Shown: piece by piece, positions 32,239 through 40,481 of the stretch
Position numbering within the stretch: position 1 is the first letter of the stretch
Layout: each line of letters begins with the position of its first letter
Assembly (NCBI RefSeq): GCF_024701375.2
Contig: NZ_CP113910.1
Coordinates: 2,108,001-2,172,000 of the forward strand
Direction of reading: 5' to 3'
Origin: Streptomyces sp. KMM 9044
Lineage (GTDB): Bacteria; Actinomycetota; Actinomycetes; Streptomycetales; Streptomycetaceae
Length of the DNA stretch: 64,000 nt
Notes under the pieces: model-generated
The model's database searches: none
Told to the model about the DNA's origin: nothing
What the model saw: only the letters and a program-made list of their open reading frames with translations
Program-made: the position numbers and the translations under genes

Positions 32239-33939
32239 TCAGAAGCCCGCCGGCTCCGTGTACACCCCCCACTCGTCGCGCAGTACGTCGCAGATCTCAC
32301 CGAGGGTGGCCTCCGCGCGTACGGCGTCCAGCATCGGTTCGATCATGTTGGCGCCGGAGCGGGCCGCGTCGAGCATGCCGGCCAGGGCGTCGCGTACCGC
32401 CGCGTCGTCGCGGGCGGCCCTGCGCTCGGCCAGGGTGCGCACCTGTTCACGTTCCACCTCGTGGCTGACCCGCAGTATCTCCAGGTCGCCGGTGACCGAG
32501 CCGGGGTGGACGTTGACGCCGACGACGTTCTTGTCGCCCTTCTCCAGGGACTGCTGGTAGCGGAACGCCGACTCGGCGATCTCGCCGGTGAACCAGCCGT
32601 CCTCGATGCCGCGCAGGATGCCGGAGGTGACGGGGCCGATGGGGTGCCGCCCGTCGGGGTGGGCGCGCAGGCCGCGCTCCTTGATCTGTTCGAAGATCTT
32701 CTCGGCGTCGGCCTCGATCCGGTCCGTCAGCTGTTCGACGAACCAGGAACCGCCGAGCGGGTCGGCCACGTTGGCGACGCCGGTCTCCTCCATGAGCACC
32801 TGCTGGGTGCGCAGGGCGATCTCGGCGGCCTGCGCACTGGGCAGCGCGAGGGTTTCGTCCAGGGCGTTGGTGTGCAGGGAGTTGGTCCCGCCGAGCACGG
32901 CGGCAAGGGCCTCGACGGCGGTGCGTACGACGTTGTTGTACGGCTGCTGGGCGGTCAGCGAGACGCCCGCGGTCTGGGTGTGGAAGCGGAGCCACTGCGC
33001 CTTCTCGCTCTTCGCGCCGTACACGTCCCGCATCCAGCGGGCCCAGATGCGGCGCGCGGCGCGGAACTTGGCGATCTCCTCGAAGAAGTCGAGGTGCGCG
33101 TCGAAGAAGAAGGACAGGCCGGGGGCGAACACGTCCACGTCGAGCCCGCGGCTGAGCCCCAGCTCCACGTACCCGAAGCCGTCCGCGAGCGTGTACGCCA
33201 GCTCCTGGGCGGCCGTGGAGCCGGCCTCGCGGATGTGGTAGCCGGAGACGGAGAGCGGCTTGTAGGCGGGGATGCCGGCCGCGCAGTGCTCCATCAGGTC
33301 GCCGATGAGGCGCAGATGCGGCTCGGGCGTGAAGAGCCACTCCTTCTGGGCGATGTACTCCTTGAAGATGTCCGTCTGCAGCGTGCCGTTGAGCACGGCG
33401 GGGTCCACGCCCTGGCGCTCGGCGGCGACGAGGTACATGCAGAAGACGGGCACGGCCGGCCCGCTGATCGTCATCGAGGTCGTCACGTCCCCGAGCGGGA
33501 TGTCCTTGAACAGGACCTCCATGTCGGCGGCCGAGTCGATGGCCACCCCGCAGTGGCCGACCTCGCCCAGGGAGCGGGGGTCGTCGGAGTCACGGCCCAT
33601 GAGCGTGGGCATGTCGAAGGCGACGGACAGTCCGCCGCCGCCGTTGCCCAGGATCATCCGGTAGCGCTCGTTGGTCTGCTCGGCGTTCCCGAACCCGGCG
33701 AACTGCCGGATCGTCCAGGTACGCCCCCGGTAGCCGGTCGGATAAAGGCCGCGGGTGAAGGGGTACTCACCGGGCCAGCCGATCCGCTCGAACCCTTCGT
33801 AGGTGTCCCCGGGCCGGGGCCCGTACGCCGGCTCCACGGGGTCGCCGGAGAGCGTGGTGAAGTCCGCGTCGCGCTTGCGTGCGGCGTCGTACCGGGCCTG
33901 CCAGCGACGGCGGCCCTCCTCGATGGCGTCAGCATCCAT
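32239..33939 (-). CDS. icmA: isobutyryl-CoA mutase large subunit
   Basis: The enzyme is the adenosylcobalamin-dependent interconversion of isobutyryl-CoA and n-butyryl-CoA, linking valine catabolism to polyketide precursor supply. It is 566 aa, exactly the length I recall for IcmA and shorter than methylmalonyl-CoA mutase MutB. Two substrate-specificity residues fit ICM rather than MCM: Phe80 (TIRQF, MCM has Tyr) and Gln198 (EYIAQKE, MCM has Arg). Core motifs include LSVAFDMPTLMG, SVSGYHIREAGSTAAQELAY and LGGTNSLHTNALDE. It lacks the B12-binding domain, which is supplied by a separate small subunit (icmB) not seen in this window. A palindromic operator overlaps its leader. Confidence 0.93.
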   Translation of the reverse strand: MDADAIEEGRRRWQARYDAARKRDADFTTLSGDPVEPAYGPRPGDTYEGFERIGWPGEYPFTRGLYPTGYRGRTWTIRQFAGFGNAEQTNERYRMILGNGGGGLSVAFDMPTLMGRDSDDPRSLGEVGHCGVAIDSAADMEVLFKDIPLGDVTTSMTISGPAVPVFCMYLVAAERQGVDPAVLNGTLQTDIFKEYIAQKEWLFTPEPHLRLIGDLMEHCAAGIPAYKPLSVSGYHIREAGSTAAQELAYTLADGFGYVELGLSRGLDVDVFAPGLSFFFDAHLDFFEEIAKFRAARRIWARWMRDVYGAKSEKAQWLRFHTQTAGVSLTAQQPYNNVVRTAVEALAAVLGGTNSLHTNALDETLALPSAQAAEIALRTQQVLMEETGVANVADPLGGSWFVEQLTDRIEADAEKIFEQIKERGLRAHPDGRHPIGPVTSGILRGIEDGWFTGEIAESAFRYQQSLEKGDKNVVGVNVHPGSVTGDLEILRVSHEVEREQVRTLAERRAARDDAAVRDALAGMLDAARSGANMIEPMLDAVRAEATLGEICDVLRDEWGVYTEPAGF

Positions 33940-33950
33940 ACCCTCGAATT

Positions 33951-33968
33951 TACTAGGACGTCCTAGTA
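33951..33968. promoter_or_regulatory. perfect 18-bp palindrome in front of icmA
   Basis: TACTAGGACGTCCTAGTA is fully self-complementary and ends 11 nt before the icmA ATG (33939). A repressor bound here would cover the promoter or transcription start. I see no second copy in this window, and no identified binder. Confidence 0.65.
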
Positions 33969-34077
33969 GATGTCGATGGCTGACCGCCGCACGCTGCTCC
34001 GTACGGCGGCACGGCCCGGGAAGGACGCGGGCGCGGGACCGGGAACCCCCGGGACGCCCGGTCGTGACGCCCGGTGG

Positions 34078-34416
34078 CTACGCCTTGGCGGTCGCGGGCG
34101 CCTCGGCGGCGGATGCCGACTCCAGCTCGCGGGAGATCCGGCGCTCGACGAAGAACGCGGCGGTCGGGACGGTGCCGGCCAGCAGCACCCAGATCTGCTT
34201 CTTGACCGGCCACTTCAGCGTGGAGCCGAGGTCGAAGGCGAAGACCAGGTACAGGATGTACAGCCAGCCGTGGGCGATGCTGACCACCTGCGTGAAGTCG
34301 GCCGCGCCGTCCATGTCGAGCGCGTACTTGCCGATCATGCCGAAGATCAGCAGGACAAGCAGGACACCGGTGACATAGGCCATGACCCGGTAGCGGGTCA
34401 GCACGCTTCGCTTCAT
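34078..34416 (-). CDS. DUF3817 small integral membrane protein
   Basis: The 112-aa product starts at ATG 34416 (MKRSVLTRYRVMAYVTGVLL). Three hydrophobic segments (YVTGVLLVLLIFGMIGKYAL; AHGWLYILYLVFAFDLG; IWVLLAGTVPTAAFFVERRI) and the signatures IAHGWLYILYLVFAFDL and PVKKQIW...GTVPTAAFFVERR define DUF3817. Function is unknown. It is followed on the same strand by nothing close; the upstream MarR gene ends 60 bp away. A second DUF3817 gene lies at 37674. Confidence 0.88.
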   Translation of the reverse strand: MKRSVLTRYRVMAYVTGVLLVLLIFGMIGKYALDMDGAADFTQVVSIAHGWLYILYLVFAFDLGSTLKWPVKKQIWVLLAGTVPTAAFFVERRISRELESASAAEAPATAKA

Positions 34417-34475
34417 GGCGTCGAGCGTAACGGCCCGTTCCGGCGGATCCCGGACCGGGTCCGGGGTGCCGTCGC

Positions 34476-34985
34476 TCACTTCTCCTCGAAGTCCCCGGCG
34501 GCGAGGCGCAGCGGACGGAGCATCGCGAACAGCTCCGTGCACTCCGCGGCGTCGTAGGCGCCGAGGCCGAAGTCCATCGCCATCAGGTCGGCGGTGGCCG
34601 CCTCGACGACCTCACGGCCCTTGTCGGTGATGCTCGCGAGGGTGCCGCGGCCGTCGTTGGGGTTGGGGCGCTTGCCGACCAGGCCCGACCGCACCAGCCG
34701 GTCCACGGTGTTCGTCACGGACGTGGGGTGCACCATGAGCCGCTCGCCGATCTTGGACATCGGCAGTTCGCCGGACTTCGAGAAGGTCAGCAGCACCAGC
34801 GCCTCGTACCGCGCGAAGGTGAGACCGTACGGCTTGACGACCGCGTCGACCTCGGCCAGCAGGATCTGGTGGGCGCGCATGACCGAGGTGATCGCGGCCA
34901 TGGACGGCACGCTTCCCCAGCGCTGCTTCCAGAGTTCGTCGGCGCGGGCGATGGGATCGAACGAGAGACTGAGCGGCTTCGGCAC
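34476..34985 (-). CDS. MarR-family transcriptional regulator
   Basis: The 169-aa product contains a winged helix: LTFARYEALVLLTFSKSGEL, MSKIGERLMVHPTSVTNTVD (recognition helix) and RSGLVGKRPNPNDGRGTLAS (wing). N- and C-terminal helices for dimerisation are present. It is oriented with the downstream DUF3817 gene, 59 bp away, so both could form one transcript. Ligand and target are unknown. Confidence 0.9.
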   Translation of the reverse strand: MPKPLSLSFDPIARADELWKQRWGSVPSMAAITSVMRAHQILLAEVDAVVKPYGLTFARYEALVLLTFSKSGELPMSKIGERLMVHPTSVTNTVDRLVRSGLVGKRPNPNDGRGTLASITDKGREVVEAATADLMAMDFGLGAYDAAECTELFAMLRPLRLAAGDFEEK

Positions 34986-35147
34986 GCAGCAGACCCTACC
35001 GGCCGGTCACATGCCGGTCAGCCCTGTCTCGCCCTTCGGCCGGGGCCTGTACGGCACCCCCTCGTTGAGCGAGTGCTCAAAATGACGTGCGCTCCCCACC
35101 GCAGCTCTTGCGCACTCGCTCAAACATGCTGCTGACAGAGGGTCGGC

Positions 35148-36002
35148 ATGAGGCTGTACACAGAAACGCGCGTCCGCGCGGATTTCGACGAGCTGTGGGC
35201 GCGCACCCAGGACCCGGCCGAGCACCAGCGCTGGGACCTGCGCTTCACCGAGATCCGTTGCCTCCCGCGCACCGGGGGCGAATCCCGGCACTTCCGCTAC
35301 GCCCCGCGCGTGCTGCCGTTCCTCACCATCGCCGGCACCGGCGTCTCGGCCGGTGAGGAGGCGCGCCCCGACGGCACCCGCACCTCCGCGCTCCGCTTCT
35401 CCTGCCCGCACCCGCTCTCCCCGCTCGCGGACGGCAGCGGCTACTGGCTGTTACCTCCCGGACGGGACCGGCACCGGCGTGCGCTTCCTCACCGGGTACG
35501 ACTGCCGGCCCCGCTGGGGTGCCGCGGGAGCGCTCGCGGACCGGCTGGTGCTGCGGCCCCTGATGGGCTGGGCGACGGCCTGGTCCTTCGACCGGCTCCG
35601 GATCCGGCTGGAGCACGGGGTCACCCCCGAACGCTCCCGCCGCAACCGGCCGACGGAAGTGACGCTCCGGGCGGCGGTGACCGCCGCCGGCACCGTCCTC
35701 GCCCTGGAGCCGGTCGCCCTGCCCGGCTCCGCGGGAGCCTTCCTGTCCCCGCTGCTCCTCATGGCGGCGATCACCGCCGCGCTGCGCCTCCCGCCGCCGG
35801 CACCGTCCTCGCCCTGGAGCCGGTCGCCCTGCCCGGCTCCGCGGGAGCCTTCCTGTCCCCGCTGCTCCTCATGGCGGCGATCACCGCCGCGCTGCGCCTC
35901 CCGCCGCCGGCCCGCACCCCGGCCGCCCGCCGCTGTCTGCGCACCCCGCCGGCCCCGGTCCGTCCGCCCCGCCTGCTGCGCACCCTGGAGACCCCGCGAT
36001 GA
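35148..36002 (+). pseudogene. SRPBCC-like protein with C-terminal membrane segment, shifted and internally duplicated
   Basis: ATG 35148 begins MRLYTETRVRADFDELWART and HQRWDLRFTEIRCLP, an SRPBCC-like lipid/ligand-binding start. At 35448-35451 one extra base moves the frame. The true sequence continues in the next frame as YLPDGTGTGVRFLTGYDC and WATAWSFDRLRIRLEHGVTP. A perfect 110-bp tandem duplication (35681-35900) follows. Because 110 is 2 modulo 3, it returns reading to the first frame, so the second copy and the end to 36002 are read as LALEPVALPGSAGAFLS..., a hydrophobic tail. The gene overlaps the next by ATGA. As sequenced, the original frame reads through with a scrambled middle of about 115 residues. 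Confidence 0.7.
35681..35900. repeat. perfect 110-bp tandem duplication inside the SRPBCC-like gene
   Basis: Positions 35681-35790 and 35791-35900 are identical, each beginning CCGCCGCCGGCACCGTCCTC. The 10-mer CCGCCGCCGG recurs at 35681, 35791 and 35901, the expected footprint of slippage between short direct repeats. Confidence 0.95.
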
Positions 36003-36679
36003 CCTCGATCTCCCGCACCGTGACGGGCGCCGACTTCGACCGCCTCCACCCCGAGCTGCGACGCCGCTTCTCCGTCGGCCTGACGAGCGGCGAGGCCTGT
36101 ACGGGTCACGGGGTGACGGACCGCGTCCGACACGGCGGCGCCTTCGTGAAGCCGTTCCTGGCGCTCGGCGCGACCCGGAACGTCCTGGTCCCCCGCCAGG
36201 GCCGGCACGTCCCCTTCATCATCGAGAACGTGCCGTACACCGACGGCTTCGGCCGTAAGACGGTGACCTTCGTGCGTACCTTCCGGCTGTCCGGCCGCCC
36301 CTACCGCTTCGAAGCCCAGATGGTGCCGGGTCCCCGGGGCGACCGCGTCGTCGACTGCCTCGGCACCCACCAGCACCTCGCCACCGACCTCGGCTTCCGC
36401 GCGGAACCCGACGGCTCGCTGCTGATCCGCTCGGGCGACCACCGCTTCGGGGAGGGCCCGGTGGACGTGCGCGTGCCCGAGTTCGTCGGCGCGACCGCGG
36501 AGGTACGCGAGTCCTACGACGAACGCGCCGGCCGCTTCCGTATCCGGGTCGACGTCGCCAACCGGCGCTTCGGACCGCTCTTCGGCCACGAGGGTTCCTT
36601 CACCGCCGTCTACAGCGACATCCGCGCCCGCGGGGTGCGCCCCGGTCTGCGTCCGGTCCGTGAGGAGCCGCGCGCGTGA
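35999..36679 (+). CDS. DUF4166 domain protein
   Basis: The 226-aa product starts at ATG 35999 inside the previous stop. The family signature runs through FDRLHPELRRRFSVGLTSGE, GHGVTDRVRHGGAFVKPFL, PFIIENVPYTDGFGRKTVTF and GSLLIRSGDHRFGEGP. DUF4166 often sits at the C-terminus of saccharopine-dehydrogenase-like or sugar-epimerase proteins; here it stands alone. No catalytic motif is visible. The context (SRPBCC-like gene, TetR gene, all overlapping) suggests a lipid- or surface-related operon. Confidence 0.85.
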   Translation: MTSISRTVTGADFDRLHPELRRRFSVGLTSGEACTGHGVTDRVRHGGAFVKPFLALGATRNVLVPRQGRHVPFIIENVPYTDGFGRKTVTFVRTFRLSGRPYRFEAQMVPGPRGDRVVDCLGTHQHLATDLGFRAEPDGSLLIRSGDHRFGEGPVDVRVPEFVGATAEVRESYDERAGRFRIRVDVANRRFGPLFGHEGSFTAVYSDIRARGVRPGLRPVREEPRA

Positions 36680-37318
36680 GCCCCGCCGACAGCACCAGGA
36701 CGAAGCTGCTGGAGGGCGCCCTGCGCACGCTCGCCGAACAGGGCATCGCCAAGGCCTCGGCGCGGGCGATCGCGACGACGGCCGGGGTCAACCAGGCGCT
36801 GGTCTTCCACCATTTCGGCTCGGTGGACGAACTGCTCTCCGCCGCCTGCCGTCACGGGGCCGAGCAGCGGGTGGCCCGCTACCGCGCCCGCCTCGCGGAG
36901 GTCGGCTCCCTCACGGAACTCCTCGCCTTCGGCCGAAAGACGCACGACGGGGAGCGCGCCGCGGGCCAGGTGGCCCTGCTCGGGCAGCTGCTGGCCGGCG
37001 CACAGACCCACGACAGCCTGAAGGCGGCGACGTCGGCGGGGCTCGACCTGTGGATCGTGGAGGTCGAGAAGGTCCTCGAACGGGTGCTGCCCGGAACCCC
37101 GTTCGGCGAGTTCACCGACTCCGCGCGGGCTCGCCCGCGCGGTGGCGGCTGCCTTCGTGGGCCTCGGGCTGTACGAGGGGGTGGACCCGGCGGGGGCGGG
37201 CGCGGCGCTGGACGCCCTGGAGCAGCTCGGGATCCTCGTCGCCGCCCTGGACGACCTCGGCCCGGTCGCCCACCGCGCGGTACGCCATCACCTGCGCCGC
37301 ACGGCGGGGCGCGCGTGA
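36676..37318 (+). pseudogene. TetR-family regulator with a one-base insertion near the C-terminus
   Basis: GTG 36676 overlaps the DUF4166 stop. The HTH is TLAEQGIAKASARAIATTAG with NQALVFHHFGSVDELL. The ligand domain is normal until EFTDSA. An extra C at 37126 (GCGC instead of GC) shifts the frame. The original end reads GLARAVAAAFVGLGLYEGVD and LEQLGILVAALDDLGPVAHR and stops at 37318. Total length is 643 nt, one more than a multiple of three. The 3'-end conservation points to a sequencing error or recent mutation. It presumably autoregulates the three-gene operon. Confidence 0.85.
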
Positions 37319-37365
37319 GGCGCGAGGCCCCGTTGACGCCCCGCGCCCCCGCGCTCCTTGTCGTA

Positions 37366-37677
37366 CTACGCGCTCTCGTCCGCGCCCCGGACCAGGTGCC
37401 GCTCGAGGGTGTCGACCTTGGAGGTGAGGCCGTCCTCGACCCCGGGGCGGATGTCCGCCTTGAGGACCAGGGAGACCCGCGGGGCGCGCGCCTCGACGGC
37501 GGCCACGGCGCGCCTCACGACGTCCATCACCTCGTCCCAGTCGCCCTCGACCGAGGTGAACATGGCGTCGGTGCGGTTCGGCAGCCCGGACTCGCGGACC
37601 ACCCGCACGGCGTCGGCGACGTACTCCCCCACGTCCTCGCCCACGCCGAGGGGGGTCACGGAGAAGGCGACGATCAC
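37366..37677 (-). CDS. MTH1187/YqgV-family thiamine-binding-type protein
   Basis: The 103-aa product starts at GTG 37677, overlapping the DUF3817 stop. It reads [40 protein letters not shown] and [20 protein letters not shown], the ferredoxin-like fold of the MTH1187 family, some members of which bind thiamine. Function in Streptomyces is not established to my knowledge. It is translationally coupled to the DUF3817 gene. Confidence 0.85.
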   Translation of the reverse strand: MIVAFSVTPLGVGEDVGEYVADAVRVVRESGLPNRTDAMFTSVEGDWDEVMDVVRRAVAAVEARAPRVSLVLKADIRPGVEDGLTSKVDTLERHLVRGADESA

Positions 37678-38027
37678 GCGCTCACGGCCCCTTCCGCGCC
37701 TTCCGCACGGGCGCGGGAGGAGATCACCGCGTCCTCGGCCTCCCGCCTGAGCCGGCGCTCGGCGAAGAAGCCGCCGGTGGGCAGGACCGACATCAGGAAG
37801 TAGAAGGCGGCGGTCTTCAGCGTCCACTTGGCGCGGTTCCAGGCGTCGGCCCAGAAGAGCACGTACACGACGAAGAGGAATCCGTGGATCGCGCCCAGCG
37901 CCGGAACGGCGTTGAACTCCGTGGTCCGCTTCAGGACCGAGGCCACGAGCAGCAGCAGGAACGAGATCGCCTCGGGGCCCGATACCAGGCGGAGGCGGCG
38001 GAGGGCACTGGCGGTCTTGAGGTCCAC
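37674..38027 (-). CDS. second DUF3817 small integral membrane protein
   Basis: The 117-aa product ([20 protein letters not shown]) has three hydrophobic segments including [32 protein letters not shown] and [20 protein letters not shown]. It is clearly related to the protein encoded at 34078-34416. It is coupled to the MTH1187-type gene by a GTGA overlap, which suggests a shared process. Confidence 0.88.
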   Translation of the reverse strand: MDLKTASALRRLRLVSGPEAISFLLLLVASVLKRTTEFNAVPALGAIHGFLFVVYVLFWADAWNRAKWTLKTAAFYFLMSVLPTGGFFAERRLRREAEDAVISSRARAEGAEGAVSA

Positions 38028-38106
38028 GGATCACCTTCGGTGGGAGAGACAGCGATGTCTACGGGTCGTACTGGGCCGGGCGGCCCGGTGTCCTGTGCCT
38101 GACGGT

Positions 38107-38124
38107 TTGTGAACGCATACACAA
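38107..38124. promoter_or_regulatory. TTGTG-N8-CACAA inverted repeat between divergent genes
   Basis: This 18-bp site lies in the 253-bp gap between the divergent DUF3817 and AIM24 genes, about 80 bp upstream of the DUF3817 start. The arms are only 5 bp, so support is modest. Confidence 0.3.
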
Positions 38125-38267
38125 GCCTCCGCCCATTGTGGCAAACACCGTCCGTGACCGGCGGAGGGGGTCCGGCTTCGACGCAGTGCAGTGCCTGGGG
38201 TCGCCCCGGGGGAATCTTCGGGGTGCGTGTCCCCCGACAGGGCCTGTTCCGGGGGCGGGGCTGCGGC

Positions 38268-38273
38268 TACCGT
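38268..38273 (+). promoter_or_regulatory. candidate -10 box (TACCGT) of a leaderless AIM24 promoter
   Basis: TACCGT is separated by 7 nt from GTG 38281 and no ribosome site is present. This is the spacing expected for a leaderless start and is the reason to prefer the GTG over ATG 38287. Confidence 0.4.
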
Positions 38274-38280
38274 CGCACAC

Positions 38281-38919
38281 GTGGCGATGTTCCGACTTCA
38301 GAGCAGCAAGGTGCTCGCCGTCGAGATGACCGGGGACGCCGTGAGGGCGAAGAACGGCTCGATGGTCGCGTACGACGGCGACATGGCGTTCAAGAAGCTC
38401 AGCGGCGGCGGGGACGGCATCCGGGGGATGGTGGCCCGGCGGCTGACCGGCGAGCAGATGACGGTGATGGAGGTGAGGGGGCGCGGGGTCTGCTGGTTCG
38501 CGGACCGTGCCGCCGAGATCAACCTGGTCGGCCTTCAGGGGGACACGCTCTCCGTGGAGTCGAGCAACCTGCTGGCGACCGACGGCGGCCTGCGCACGGG
38601 GACGGGTTTCACCGGCCTGCGCGGCGCCTCGCAGGGCAACGGGCTGTTCACGACCACCGTGGAGGGCCACGGGCAGGCGGCGATCATGTCGGACGGTCCC
38701 GCGGTGGTGCTCCGGGTCGCCCCGCAGCACCCGCTGACCGTCGACCCCGGCGCGTACGTGGCCCACCAGGGGAGCCTTCGCCAGTCCCTCCAGTCCGGGG
38801 TGACGTTCCGCACGCTGCTCGGCGAGGGCGGCGGCGAGGCGTTCCAGATGCGGTTCGAGGGCGACGGGCTGGTGTACGTCCAGCCCAGCGAGCGGAACAC
38901 GATCGCGGGAGATGTCTGA
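38281..38919 (+). CDS. AIM24 family protein (first of three)
   Basis: The 212-aa product begins VAMFRLQSSKVLAVEMTGDA. AIM24 proteins are beta-rich and of TRAP-like fold. Diagnostic stretches are NGSMVAYDGDMAFKKLSGGG, GLFTTTVEGHGQAAIMSDGP and GEAFQMRFEGDGLVYVQPSE. Function is unknown in bacteria; the yeast namesake is mitochondrial. It overlaps the next paralogue by 8 nt and so belongs to a three-gene coupled operon. ATG 38287 is an alternative start. Confidence 0.9.
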   Translation: MAMFRLQSSKVLAVEMTGDAVRAKNGSMVAYDGDMAFKKLSGGGDGIRGMVARRLTGEQMTVMEVRGRGVCWFADRAAEINLVGLQGDTLSVESSNLLATDGGLRTGTGFTGLRGASQGNGLFTTTVEGHGQAAIMSDGPAVVLRVAPQHPLTVDPGAYVAHQGSLRQSLQSGVTFRTLLGEGGGEAFQMRFEGDGLVYVQPSERNTIAGDV

Positions 38920-39571
38920 CATGCCCTTCCAGGAGATCAACTCGAAGGTCGTCGAGGCGACCGTGGTGCCCGGCCGGCGCCTGTTCAGCCAGCGGGGCGC
39001 GATGCTCGCCTACCGGGGCGAGGTCGGCTTCACCCCCAGCACGACGGGCGGCCAGGGCGGGCTCCGCTCGATGGTCGGCCGGCGGGTGGCGGGCGAGGAC
39101 ACGCCCCTGATGACCGTCGAGGGCAACGGCACGGTCCTGTTCGGACACGGCGGCCACCACATCCAGGTGATCGACCTCTCCGGGGACACCCTGTACGTCG
39201 AGGCGGACCGCCTGCTGGCGTTCGAGGGCACGCTGGAGCAGGGCACGATGTTCCTGGGCTCGCAGGGCGGGGTGATGGGCATGGTCCGGGGCCAGGTCTC
39301 CGGGCAGGGCCTGTTCACCACCACGCTCAAGGGACACGGCTCCGTGGCGGTCATGGCGCACGGGGGCGTGATCGAGATCCCGGTCACGCCGCAGCGCCCG
39401 ATCCACGTCGATCCGCAGGCCTACGTCGCCCATCACGGCGACGTCCGCAACAAGCTGTCCACCGCGCTCGGCTGGCGGGACATGGTGGGGCGGGGCTCCG
39501 GCGAGGCGTTCCAGCTGGAGCTCAGCGGCAGCGGCGCGGTGTTCGTCCAGGCCTCGGAGGAGAAGCTTTGA
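38912..39571 (+). CDS. AIM24 family protein (second of three)
   Basis: The 219-aa product (MSDMPFQEINSKVVEATVVP) repeats the same architecture: RGAMLAYRGEVGFTPS, GTVLFGHGGHHIQVIDLSGD, GQGLFTTTLKGHGSVAVMAH and GEAFQLELSGSGAVFVQAS. It starts within the first AIM24 gene, and its stop overlaps the TTG start of the third. The copies are diverged, so this is not a recent duplication. Confidence 0.9.
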   Translation: MSDMPFQEINSKVVEATVVPGRRLFSQRGAMLAYRGEVGFTPSTTGGQGGLRSMVGRRVAGEDTPLMTVEGNGTVLFGHGGHHIQVIDLSGDTLYVEADRLLAFEGTLEQGTMFLGSQGGVMGMVRGQVSGQGLFTTTLKGHGSVAVMAHGGVIEIPVTPQRPIHVDPQAYVAHHGDVRNKLSTALGWRDMVGRGSGEAFQLELSGSGAVFVQASEEKL

Positions 39572-40380
39572 GTACGTACGCGACCCCGGGCGCGGGCCGG
39601 CAGCCGGGCGTGACGGTCTTCGACCCGATGACGCTGCCGTCCGACGACAACGTCGGTCACTACACCTTCTGCGTGGAGCTCGCGGGGAGCCAGTGGTTCC
39701 TGCAGAAAGGGAAGATGATCGCCTACTACGGCACGATCGAGTTCAACGGCATCGGACACGGCCGGCTCGACCGGATTGTCCGCACGTCGTTCCATTCGCC
39801 TCTGCACGCGAGTGACTGGGTCGTGGCGGAGGGCTCGGGCAAGATGCTCCTCGCCGACCGGGCGTTCGACGTGAACTCGTACGACCTCGAGGACGGCAAC
39901 CTGACCATTCGCTCAGGCAATCTGCTCGCTTTTCAGCCAAGTCTGTCACTGAAGCAGTCGATCGTGCCGGGTTTCCTGACGCTCATCGGAACCGGAAAGT
40001 TCGTGGCCGCGTCCAACGGCCCGGTGGTGTTCATGGAACCCCCGCTCCGGGTGGATCCGCAGGCGCTGGTCGGGTGGGCGGACTGCCCCTCCCCGTGCCA
40101 CCACTACGACCACGGATACATGACCGGCGTCATGGGCGGTCTACGTGCACTGACGGGCCTCGGCGGGGCCTCCGGCGAGGAGCACCAGTTCGAGTTCGTG
40201 GGGGCCGGCACCGTACTGCTGCAGTCGTCCGAGTCGCTGATGCCGGAGCAGGCCACGGGGGTCACTCCGCAGCAGCCGGGAGTGCCCGGCGGCGGGGCGC
40301 CCGGAGCACCCGGGGAGGGCGCGGGGGCGGGGCGCCTTCCCGGACAGCTGGGAGACCTCCAGCGTCGCTTCGGTCTGTGA
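39568..40380 (+). CDS. AIM24 family protein (third of three), with Gly/Pro-rich tail
   Basis: The 270-aa product starts at TTG 39568, chosen because GGAGGAG lies 4-5 nt upstream and the TTGA overlaps the previous stop. The core has QKGKMIAYYGTIEFNGIGHG and FVGAGTVLLQSSESLM. A distinctive insertion ADCPSPCHHYDHGYMTG contains Cys and His residues absent from the other two. The last 45 residues are Gly/Pro/Ala-rich. Probably all three form a hetero-oligomeric assembly, but that is inference. Confidence 0.9.
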   Translation: MSTYATPGAGRQPGVTVFDPMTLPSDDNVGHYTFCVELAGSQWFLQKGKMIAYYGTIEFNGIGHGRLDRIVRTSFHSPLHASDWVVAEGSGKMLLADRAFDVNSYDLEDGNLTIRSGNLLAFQPSLSLKQSIVPGFLTLIGTGKFVAASNGPVVFMEPPLRVDPQALVGWADCPSPCHHYDHGYMTGVMGGLRALTGLGGASGEEHQFEFVGAGTVLLQSSESLMPEQATGVTPQQPGVPGGGAPGAPGEGAGAGRLPGQLGDLQRRFGL

Positions 40381-40469
40381 GCGGTAGTCTGCGGAGTGTG
40401 ACATCGAACGCGTGCACGCCGTCACCGTCACAGAGAAACCCTCACTAGTTCGCCTTTCAACTTCTTAGG

Positions 40470-40475
40470 TAGACT
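40470..40475 (+). promoter_or_regulatory. candidate -10 box (TAGACT) of a leaderless marR promoter
   Basis: TAGACT ends 6 nt before ATG 40482 and there is no Shine-Dalgarno, so transcription probably starts at or next to the ATG. Confidence 0.45.
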
Positions 40476-40481
40476 TCATTC

